This document shows, piece after piece, positions 9,801 through 17,784 of a DNA stretch of 57,121 bases. The DNA is from Bacteroidales bacterium (GTDB taxonomy: Bacteria > Bacteroidota > Bacteroidia > Bacteroidales > Paludibacteraceae). Position 1 is the stretch's first letter; the number at the start of each line of letters is the position of its first letter. The notes under the pieces were generated by a model. It was not told where the DNA came from. It made no database searches and saw nothing but the letters and a program-made list of their open reading frames with translations. Position numbers and translations under genes: made by a program. The stretch lies in contig SUXE01000007.1 in NCBI GenBank assembly GCA_015061115.1, positions 1-57,121 on the forward strand. The letters run 5' to 3'.

Positions 9801-12800
9801 GATGGTATGGGTGTTCAAAAAGAACCCAGGATCTTATGTTGATACGAGTGTGACAGTGGAGTGTGCGGTTCCATTTATGGCAGAAGACCAGGATGCTCCT
9901 GAGTTTGATTGTTCTACATTGACAGATATAATGGTTTATCCGAACTGGATTGTCAATGGAGGAGATATGACCTACGACACTTATGCTTCGGGTACAGGTC
10001 AAAATGGAGTTACAGCAGGAAAAACATATACTCTTGAAGAATATTTTGTAGATGGAAGTTTGTCTATGCATGATGATGTAAAGGATATATGTGGTGGTAA
10101 TGTGACTGTAGATGTCACGATTACAGCTCCTGATGGAAAAACGACGACGAAAATTAAAAATATAGAAGAATTTAAGAAATTTAGGTTTGAAGGTGATCCA
10201 GCAGGAAAAGATCCTCGTTCATACACGATTACATACAAATTTACTGATGCAAGATTCAACTCAAAGACATGTGAGCATGTAGTGACAGTTGTGCGTAACG
10301 CTCCACCAATTCCTACTTGTCCATCTACACCTTTGACTATTTATACTGATGATGATTGCAAAGCTATATATAACGTGACGTTGGATGAGATCCCTACCGC
10401 AAGTGTAAGATATTATTATGAAAAAAGGTACGGATCGTGTGAAAATGATAATTGTAATAGTAAGCCTGTAACTAAAAAAGCAGGACCAGGATTCGGTTTG
10501 CCAGGAGTGCCAGGTGGTGGACCTGCTGGCCAGACTGATATTGAATTTACAAGTTTTACAAGAAGTTCATCATCGTCTGGATTTAGAGATACTACTGTTT
10601 ATCCGGATTCGGTACGACTATATTCAGCGGATGGAATCGTGACAACTGTGGTTAATCCTTTGAATGCAGCAGAAGACAAGGTTGTAACTAAAGCAGTTTC
10701 ATTCCGTATTTTTGGACCTGATGGCTCATTGAAATGTTTTTGTGCTGAAAATCTCGTTTATGGAGAAGCCACAGCTAAGTTGACAAACTTTAAGACAGTA
10801 CCGTCTATTCTCAAAAATTATAATTTGCCTGTAGGAAAAAACACTTATGTTTGGTATTTCTCTAATACTTCAGATAAGAATGATCCTGCTTCAAAGGTAT
10901 TGGTTGACAGTTGTGTCGTTGAGATAGAGGTAAAGGATAATATAGCACCTACATTGGTATGTGGACCGTGGGAAGGAAAAACTACTTTCTATGCAGACCA
11001 GTCATGTGAGTTGAGTCAGGCTGATGTCAATGTGAAAATACCAAGTGTCAGTGATTTGAAGGCAAAAGATAATTGTACCGCTACTGACGATTTGAAACTA
11101 TCATGGGTACGTACTTTTAAATCAAAAAAATCAACAGATTTGACAGCTCCTTATAAAGTAGGAGTTACGACTATCGATTGGATTGTCGCAGATAAGTCAG
11201 GCAACAGTGATACATGTACTCAGTATATTGAGGTGCTTGATACATTAGGCCCTCCAGTGGATTGTGATGTGGTTACTCCACCATTGACAGCTTATGCGGA
11301 TGCCAATTGTTTGGCAGAGGCGAGTGTTGTTAAGAAAGTAGGTCTACATACTCCAGAGATAGATGATGATCCATGTTCTCCTATCGGTTCTAAAATAAAG
11401 GGTGTAGGTGTCAGAGATGATGGTAAAGATGTGATGAAAGATGCATATTCTAAAGGAGTGACAACTATCACATGGACATTTACTGACGCAGCTGGAATGT
11501 CATCTGTATGTAAGCAGACGATTACAGTGCTTGATACAATGAAGCCAGTCTTCGACTGTAGAGAGATTCAGGACGTGACAGTGGCACTAGCTCCTGAAAA
11601 ATGTGAGCTGACTCTTGATGAAGTGCTTGCTGCACTCGGCAAACATACCGCTGTTGACAATTGTGACGGTGATATCGATGGTAAGCCAATGCTTCGTGAC
11701 ATAGATGATACGAAGGAAATAGCACTTCCGTCTACATTCCATAAGGATACTACATATCATATCATTTGGCATTTTGTCGATAACTCTAAGAATGATAAGA
11801 CATGTGAGCAGTATTTGACTGTAGCCGATACAACTCGACCAGACGCTTCTGATGCATGTAAGAAGTTGACAGACAAGTCTGTTGTCGCAAAGAATACTTG
11901 TGAATTACCTTTTGAGGATCTGGATATAAACCTTAACAGTTCTATCATTGATAAGTGTGATGGTGAAATTAAAGCTAATGTTCAGGCCTTTGTGACACAA
12001 TACGATGGAAGTGTAAAAAAATATGAGGATGAAGAGATCAAGGGTGCCAAGTATCCTGTTGGTACACATAAATTCTTATATATATACACGGATAAGGCTG
12101 ATTTGTCTGATACTTGTATAATGTATCGTACTGTAGTTGATGGCACAAAACCTGTTATTCTCGACTGTTTCGACGGAAAAGACACAGTGATGGGTAATGT
12201 ATCATCTGATGTATGTGGTTTGACATATGATGACTTGAAGGACTTGATCATCATTCCTAAGTCATACGATGAGTGTGATAATCTTACTAATGGAGGTTCT
12301 GTTCTATTCATTGAACCAGTAGTAAAGAGATATTTCTGGAACATATCGACAGAAGTGTTTGATCTTGTTGTCGACGGTGTTGACAATGAAGAATGGAAAG
12401 TTGAGCCATTCCCTGTAGGTTTGTCGAAACTTAAGTTTATTTTCTCAGATAAGGCTGGAAATATTGACTCTTGTATCAAATATGTAAATGTAGTAGATGC
12501 ACGTGGTCCAAGTTTCGATTGTTCTAAGATAGATCCGAATCCATATTATCCTGTAGCTAAACCAGGAGAGTGTGAAGTTGTTATCGGTGATATTTGGGAC
12601 ATCTTGAATGGTGATTATGTGGCAACACGTTCTTGTACAGATGAGAAGATACCTGGAGTACTTACTCTATATGGTACAGACAGAAAAGTCCCTGCTGATT
12701 ATGTTTTGGAGGTCGGCCGTGATTATCATTTGTTGTGGGTATTCCGTTCTCAGATAGACGGTAAGGTTGCGACATGTGATCAGATCATTCGTCCTAACCA

Positions 12801-15800
12801 TCAGAATCCGTTGGACGTTCATTGTGAGGATGCTGCTGATATTAATGATGTAAAGGCGACGGAAGAACGTTGTGATGTGCCAGGAGAGGATGTCATCACA
12901 AAGATGCCATATGCAATAGACTTCTGTACTAAAGACGTTATTTGGGGTGTTCCTCACAGAAGCGATTCATTGGAGATTACGGATCCTTTCCCAACTGGAC
13001 ATACACATATTACATGGACTATGGTGAGTCCATATAATGTTTCAGATACTGCAAAATGTGAGCAGGATATCAATATCAAGGGTAATAAGAAGTTTGATAT
13101 AGATTGTGAGACACTTACACCTGCAATGCATAAGATTGTTGAAGATTGTGACCCTGCGGATTTGAGAGACACATTGAAAACTCCAGAGGTGGAGGATCCA
13201 TGTGCTCATCCTGATTCATTATACTTCATGCGTAAGGGAGATGGAGTGCGTAGCGACGCTTTGAGTCTTGAAGATCCGTATCCTCTTGGTCAGACTTGGA
13301 TCAAATGGATATTCACTGATTTCACAGAATCTGTAAAAGATTCATGTACTCAGTTGGTTGATGTCCGTACAACTAAAACATTGGAGATTAATTGTGACTC
13401 AATTAATAAGGATACGATAAATATTCCTGTTAAGACAGGTGAGTGTTCGGTTCCTGCTTCTCAGGTTTTGGATTCATTGAAAGAACGACGATATCCATAT
13501 GCTTATCATCCATGTGGACTTGGCAAATTTCAGGGAACTCCGACTCGTCCAAACGGATTGACAATGGATGATCCATTCTACGTCGGACCAAATGAGCTTA
13601 TTTGGGTATTCATTGATTCTACTACACATACATTGGTAGATTCGGTTGCTAAATGTACTCAGATCGTAAGAGTTGGTGACGTAAATGTTCCACCAGTTGA
13701 CTGTAGCCAGATGCCTGACACAACAGTTGTGTTGGATCCATATGATTGTGAAATTGATTTTAGTGAGTTCAAATTTGATATTAAGCCAGTTTATGACTTG
13801 TGTTCTGGAGCTCATATAGATTCTGTAGTCACTAGAGCGTCTATGCCAGGATACAGTTCAGAATTCGGTGATGATATTTTCAAATCTCCATTCACTGTAG
13901 GTGTTGATACTGTTTATTGGACTTATAACTTTGGCTCATATAATTTCAAGTGTACTCAGACTATCACAGTAAAGGATTCTATGGAGCCAGTGATAGATTG
14001 TGATACACTTCTCGATGAGAACATTGTTTTGCCAGAGGGTGTTTGTGAGATCGTTAAGGAGCAGGTACTTGAATCAATCAAGCAACCATACGCATACGAG
14101 TATTGTTCTAGAGTGGAGATTAAGGGTGTTCCTCAGCTTATGACAGTCTCGTCGACTGGAGACACAACATATTCTGAGTTGCCATCTAAGTTTATGGTAG
14201 GTGAACCATATACTATCTCATGGCTGTTTGCCAACGATTCGTTGACAGTCATGACTAAGAGATGTGAAATCGATTTGACGATTAAATCATCTACTAAACC
14301 TATATTCGACTGTACAGTCTTTAATGATACTGTGAAGAAGTCAGCAAGTGGTGAATGTGATGTCGTGCTTGACGAGCAAATTCTTCCGATTCCAGAAGGC
14401 AAAGATGCATGTGTGGATGGATATGTCGTCTATGGTAAAGGATACATGATTGATACAGTAGATGGCAAACTAACATATACTCTCCTTGCTGAGATGAGTG
14501 AAGGCAAACCTTCGTATAAACTTGGTAAACTAGGAGTTGGAGTTTATAATATAGCATGGGTATTCGAAAGCAAGTATTCAACAGCAGCAGATACATGTGT
14601 TGAGACATTGAATATCTTGACAGACAAGAAGATGGAGATCGCATGTGTAGAGTTGGAATCTTTCGCGCCAACAAGTGAAGACTTGTGTAGTGTGTCAGTT
14701 GATCTTGTTGCTCCTGTAGCTACCAATCCATGTACTGGCAAGTTAATTCTTCCTGATACAGTGATTCGCTCAGACAAGAAAACATTTAAGGGCACAAACG
14801 ATACATTCTATGTCGGAAGAACTACAGTATATTGGATATATGTTGATCATTCAAAGACTTTGAAAGATAGTATTGACACATGTTCTCAGATTGTTCAGGT
14901 TGGAGATATCAAAGAGGATCCGATTAAGTGTCCTAACGATACTCTTATTACATTGCCTATTGGCGTTTGTCAGTTGGAGCCAGAAGACATTAAGTTGAGT
15001 GCGACAGAACCATATTTCATGGATTTTTGTGCTGATACCATCGTGCCTCTATTGAGTGTATGGCGTGCTTCAGGAAAGGCTATTACGGAGAAGTTTGATC
15101 TTGGTATAGATACTGTGTTCAGAAAATACATCTATCATGGTGAGGAGTTTATCTGTAAGCAAGTGATTAAGGTTCGAAATGCAGGAATCGACAGTTTTAA
15201 TTGTAGATTGTTAGGTGATAAAGACACCATTACAATTGAGTTGAAGACTGCAGTCGACTCAGTACCATTCTCTGAGGTTTTAAAGCATGGATTCAAGATT
15301 CCAGATTTGCATAATGAGTGTGGTCAATTGGATTCTGTATTCTCTCGTTCTGATGGATTGAAGTTGATGGATCCATATCCACTTGGTTATACAACAATCA
15401 CTTTGGTCGTAAGAGACACTACTCCTGGATTGGTAGAACCAAAGACATGTACTAGAGTAGTTAATGTGATTAATACTGGTGCACCTGGAATGAACTGTCC
15501 ACCATTGGATGACACTAAGTATATTTGTCATAATGATCTTCCTGCTGCTTACGCAACGTTTGGTGAATTCCTTAAGGCTGGTGGATTATTCTTGGCTCAG
15601 GATGGAACATCAGCTCCTGAGTTGGTAGATTCTACAACATTTAAGGTGGAGACCACCATATTGGATGAGACTGGTAGTAAGGTTTCAACAATGAACCTTT
15701 GTGAGTTCACTTTGATCAGAACATATTCTGCAGTTGATGTAAGAAAACAGAATGTCTCACCTTGTTCGGATACATTCCATGTAAAGGATACAGTTCCACC

Positions 15801-17643
15801 TCTATGGCTTGAGGATGTTGTATCAACTGTTGATTCGTTTGTTTGTACACCGACAGAGCCATTTGTCAATTCTGCAATGAAGGCAAAGGATAAATGTTGG
15901 GATGTTGTTTATGAAAATCCTGTTGAAAGATCGAAAGATGTTCCTCTTAAGAGCGGAATTTTCTTCTCTGATTCGACAAACAGATCTTCAGATCCAAGCA
16001 AGTGTGAGTATTACAATTATGATGTGGTAAGACGATTCGTCGCTTACGACGCATGTAATAATCACTCGGATACGATAGAGTATCGCCGTGTGATAAGAGA
16101 CAATATTCCTCCTCAGATTGATGTTCCTAAGTGGTTTGAAGAGTCTATTATACAAGCTGACTATGCTAGACCATGTATATTCCTTGTTCCTAATGTAGAC
16201 AGTTTGCTTCCACCAGATATCGCATCTGATAATTGTGATCCTAATGCTGTGGCTCATTATAAACATACTCAGATCCCACCTGTTGGTGATACGTTACATA
16301 CTGAGGCTGGTTATGTAGATGTTAAGATTATAATCGAGGATCCTTGTGGATTGAAAGATTCTCTTATTAAGAGGGTGAAGGTGCCTACTCGTAACTCAAT
16401 TGTTAAAGAGTATATGAATGACACCACTATCTGTGCGGAGGATAAGATCTTGCTTTCAGACTCAAGACTTTCATACAACGAAGGTTATATATGGCAGAAA
16501 AACTGGTTTGATGAAACTCAATGGGATTCTATAAAAACAAGTTCGTTAGTGTTTGATTATTTTAAGGATACAATTACAGATAAAAGTGTTGTTTTCTCTA
16601 ATAATCAATATGGATATTCTTGGAAATTTAATCAGGAGTTAGGTACTGCTTATTATTTGAAACTGGATTCTTATTCAAAGACAGGCAAGTATTTCATTAT
16701 AGCAACTGATACTGTCAGATTGTGTCGTGATACTGCTAGCGCATTTATCCAGGTTCATGAGGCTCCTTTGGTTTCTTTGGTTTCTGAATTCTATACAATA
16801 TGTGAGAATGATTCTCTTCATTTGATATCTGGAGAAGAAAGTTTATACGACAGATTCAATGTATATACGTTCGACAATGGTGAAGAGATTACTGAAGAGG
16901 GTTGGATGATTGATGGTGTCAAGTATTCTCCACAGACAAAGATTCCTTATTCAAACATTCCTCTTACTTTGAGGTATTATGCTACAAACTTCTGTGGAAC
17001 GAATTCTTCTCTTGACGGTGTAAGCATAAGTACACATGCACGTATGAGACCTGAGAATTTCATGCTTGTCACAAAACCTCAGAATAAGCCTCGCGTCTTC
17101 AGAAATGAGAGTGCTGAGCTGAAACTTGTATCTAAGTATCGTCCATTCGAGTACCATTGGTATAAGGTAAATGGCGCATTTGACGGAAGATTTGAAGAGG
17201 CGTTTGATAAGGAAGGCCAGATTAAGGAAGAGTATAAAGACTTGATCTCAGAACCTGACTCATTGCTTGAAATTAAGTATAAGAATGAGGAAGCTTGCAA
17301 CATGTATGAGTTGATAGGTCTTCAGGATACAGCTTCTTACTACGTTTTGATGCTTGACAGTGTTTGTCCTGCGGTTCCTTCTAATGTTGTTGCTATCAAT
17401 GTTGTCAAGGATCTTCCAACAGCCTTTACTCCTATGAATTCTGTAGGTTTGAACGATACGTTCATGGAGGGTTATCCAGTTGTCATCTTCAACCGTTATG
17501 GACAAAAGATGGTTGAAGGTCAAAATGGTTGGGATGGAAAATGTAGAGGCGAATATGTCGATCCTGGTGTCTACTTCTACGAGATCATTTTGAAGGATGG
17601 CTCTAAACATAAGGGTTCTATTGAGGTTGTCTACTTTAAGTAG
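6805..17643 (+). CDS. giant T9SS-secreted HYR-repeat adhesin (SprB-like architecture)
   Basis: 3612 residues. An N-terminal signal peptide ends near ALVLGSWVSAQAQ (about residue 42). A unique N-terminal region and Ig/PKD-like segments (to about 800) are followed by about 22 modules of roughly 80-110 residues. Each has a start like PPxxDC, a central Cys pair, DPYPxGxTxIxWxF and ends TCxQxVxVxD, as in HYR (hyalin-like) domains. The last 85 residues (from AFTPMNSVGLNDTF, through VVIFNRYGQKM to GVYFYEI) form the gliding-motility-associated CHU_C domain, a T9SS type B sorting signal. The protein is therefore exported across the outer membrane by T9SS and held at the surface. An adhesive role is inferred from similar giant proteins. 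No gliding or T9SS machinery genes lie in the window. The gene is monocistronic, with its own promoter and a strong terminator, and no internal stop or frameshift was seen. Confidence 0.88.
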   Translation: MKNIILNSKNIISRISRRSSSVVKAVVTSALVLGSWVSAQAQVITSDIQSACPGEAIEFTQVGFNAAAIDWERYDGTKWVKEDQIKATSHFVIEMGNTAMTIRAKAGSQVSNEITISRSSDCKNSCIQSSTGDFITGTDFDRKDPSQTTPAIPDGIESYFSDYGVVFSRRTDHSYYVTNDLGSTFGGQYPILDNGKKENSYYVFSSNPASSSPFEYRYPCKNFHDQNYRLVMRMYVMKKPNCGATNAQIKLETGHGNQTLDRAIMKIYDNNNQLIRKDEVIKTFGSVKLGIDNKYAGQLLRIDFTFYGYFPGKYPDNKYDDVAGTYNGLVYYTMKPLFQQFDECYTVAIDYLSAEVENVCLSPQMVCAGTDATTIAHATGFDSEASYKWEIQDEKGKWVSLQMGAFDGQGDEYRQAVVPVTRSGKIYGRVIVKSKGFTADGGTVDVQRTKEFTVTGKDCDPIYPDKIDGPNLICTPNTTSVYTVSPVDEDPEIFYRWTLKTPGGKIIESSTVYQGESEGMQSVNIKGSSVRLILPAMSEHGDYTLSVQTIQRIYDVEGYYTDVPKGNPVTKKINVHNTPTLKLSLQSDIFAPGTAEDDKILCPADITNKIYANVDVTNKEDSHRYVYTWTGATAATKSSSTAEVVWNRSAICAGTENSHVVSVTAELDGVGCPAPISQTYKFEKPADPTIDCSKINGTTYSLGEKEKTMTIDLPLPTYTASCDPDPKMTIDVVVKDLDGTVCKGTNQSRTIEFSMSQASTINKKVVVPAGTVELTYSITDGCGKTKSCDAVITIEDVTPPNINCDLIKNHIAHLKNQNGCVAVPGYFPTELPNLSAPRLQDLNGVDGTITGEYLGRREVEDRPSEIPSIFNKKKDLNDPYNKGVTWILWAFSDKSGNTKYCLQQITVIDDKSPNVTCPNVNLGSIDVDTLTCNLKPSTVIAKLKEVAKLPYGFDECSSTPTDSLEPTLYFRIPKDGDDLHEITESMMDDPIFETGIKYEMVWVFKKNPGSYVDTSVTVECAVPFMAEDQDAPEFDCSTLTDIMVYPNWIVNGGDMTYDTYASGTGQNGVTAGKTYTLEEYFVDGSLSMHDDVKDICGGNVTVDVTITAPDGKTTTKIKNIEEFKKFRFEGDPAGKDPRSYTITYKFTDARFNSKTCEHVVTVVRNAPPIPTCPSTPLTIYTDDDCKAIYNVTLDEIPTASVRYYYEKRYGSCENDNCNSKPVTKKAGPGFGLPGVPGGGPAGQTDIEFTSFTRSSSSSGFRDTTVYPDSVRLYSADGIVTTVVNPLNAAEDKVVTKAVSFRIFGPDGSLKCFCAENLVYGEATAKLTNFKTVPSILKNYNLPVGKNTYVWYFSNTSDKNDPASKVLVDSCVVEIEVKDNIAPTLVCGPWEGKTTFYADQSCELSQADVNVKIPSVSDLKAKDNCTATDDLKLSWVRTFKSKKSTDLTAPYKVGVTTIDWIVADKSGNSDTCTQYIEVLDTLGPPVDCDVVTPPLTAYADANCLAEASVVKKVGLHTPEIDDDPCSPIGSKIKGVGVRDDGKDVMKDAYSKGVTTITWTFTDAAGMSSVCKQTITVLDTMKPVFDCREIQDVTVALAPEKCELTLDEVLAALGKHTAVDNCDGDIDGKPMLRDIDDTKEIALPSTFHKDTTYHIIWHFVDNSKNDKTCEQYLTVADTTRPDASDACKKLTDKSVVAKNTCELPFEDLDINLNSSIIDKCDGEIKANVQAFVTQYDGSVKKYEDEEIKGAKYPVGTHKFLYIYTDKADLSDTCIMYRTVVDGTKPVILDCFDGKDTVMGNVSSDVCGLTYDDLKDLIIIPKSYDECDNLTNGGSVLFIEPVVKRYFWNISTEVFDLVVDGVDNEEWKVEPFPVGLSKLKFIFSDKAGNIDSCIKYVNVVDARGPSFDCSKIDPNPYYPVAKPGECEVVIGDIWDILNGDYVATRSCTDEKIPGVLTLYGTDRKVPADYVLEVGRDYHLLWVFRSQIDGKVATCDQIIRPNHQNPLDVHCEDAADINDVKATEERCDVPGEDVITKMPYAIDFCTKDVIWGVPHRSDSLEITDPFPTGHTHITWTMVSPYNVSDTAKCEQDINIKGNKKFDIDCETLTPAMHKIVEDCDPADLRDTLKTPEVEDPCAHPDSLYFMRKGDGVRSDALSLEDPYPLGQTWIKWIFTDFTESVKDSCTQLVDVRTTKTLEINCDSINKDTINIPVKTGECSVPASQVLDSLKERRYPYAYHPCGLGKFQGTPTRPNGLTMDDPFYVGPNELIWVFIDSTTHTLVDSVAKCTQIVRVGDVNVPPVDCSQMPDTTVVLDPYDCEIDFSEFKFDIKPVYDLCSGAHIDSVVTRASMPGYSSEFGDDIFKSPFTVGVDTVYWTYNFGSYNFKCTQTITVKDSMEPVIDCDTLLDENIVLPEGVCEIVKEQVLESIKQPYAYEYCSRVEIKGVPQLMTVSSTGDTTYSELPSKFMVGEPYTISWLFANDSLTVMTKRCEIDLTIKSSTKPIFDCTVFNDTVKKSASGECDVVLDEQILPIPEGKDACVDGYVVYGKGYMIDTVDGKLTYTLLAEMSEGKPSYKLGKLGVGVYNIAWVFESKYSTAADTCVETLNILTDKKMEIACVELESFAPTSEDLCSVSVDLVAPVATNPCTGKLILPDTVIRSDKKTFKGTNDTFYVGRTTVYWIYVDHSKTLKDSIDTCSQIVQVGDIKEDPIKCPNDTLITLPIGVCQLEPEDIKLSATEPYFMDFCADTIVPLLSVWRASGKAITEKFDLGIDTVFRKYIYHGEEFICKQVIKVRNAGIDSFNCRLLGDKDTITIELKTAVDSVPFSEVLKHGFKIPDLHNECGQLDSVFSRSDGLKLMDPYPLGYTTITLVVRDTTPGLVEPKTCTRVVNVINTGAPGMNCPPLDDTKYICHNDLPAAYATFGEFLKAGGLFLAQDGTSAPELVDSTTFKVETTILDETGSKVSTMNLCEFTLIRTYSAVDVRKQNVSPCSDTFHVKDTVPPLWLEDVVSTVDSFVCTPTEPFVNSAMKAKDKCWDVVYENPVERSKDVPLKSGIFFSDSTNRSSDPSKCEYYNYDVVRRFVAYDACNNHSDTIEYRRVIRDNIPPQIDVPKWFEESIIQADYARPCIFLVPNVDSLLPPDIASDNCDPNAVAHYKHTQIPPVGDTLHTEAGYVDVKIIIEDPCGLKDSLIKRVKVPTRNSIVKEYMNDTTICAEDKILLSDSRLSYNEGYIWQKNWFDETQWDSIKTSSLVFDYFKDTITDKSVVFSNNQYGYSWKFNQELGTAYYLKLDSYSKTGKYFIIATDTVRLCRDTASAFIQVHEAPLVSLVSEFYTICENDSLHLISGEESLYDRFNVYTFDNGEEITEEGWMIDGVKYSPQTKIPYSNIPLTLRYYATNFCGTNSSLDGVSISTHARMRPENFMLVTKPQNKPRVFRNESAELKLVSKYRPFEYHWYKVNGAFDGRFEEAFDKEGQIKEEYKDLISEPDSLLEIKYKNEEACNMYELIGLQDTASYYVLMLDSVCPAVPSNVVAINVVKDLPTAFTPMNSVGLNDTFMEGYPVVIFNRYGQKMVEGQNGWDGKCRGEYVDPGVYFYEIILKDGSKHKGSIEVVYFK

Positions 17644-17660
17644 CAACTGATTGAATGATG

Positions 17661-17696
17661 AAAAAAGGAGACGTGAGTGATCGCGTCTCCTTTTTT
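17661..17696 (+). terminator. intrinsic terminator of the giant gene
   Basis: AAAAAAGGAGACG 17661-17673 pairs with CGTCTCCTTTTTT 17684-17696 around a 10-base loop. The T-run serves the plus strand. Confidence 0.9.
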
Positions 17697-17751
17697 ATTG
17701 ATTAAAAATGTCAATTCTTATTTGGAATTATGTATTGAAAAAAAAATGGAG

Positions 17752-17759
17752 TATATTTG
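17752..17759 (+). promoter_or_regulatory. -7 box TATATTTG for clpC
   Basis: Matches TAnnTTTG and lies 25 bases before the ATG at 17785, directly after an A-rich run. No HrcA/CIRCE-like inverted repeat is visible. Confidence 0.6.
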
Positions 17760-17784
17760 CATAACTAATATGAAAGAACTTTAA

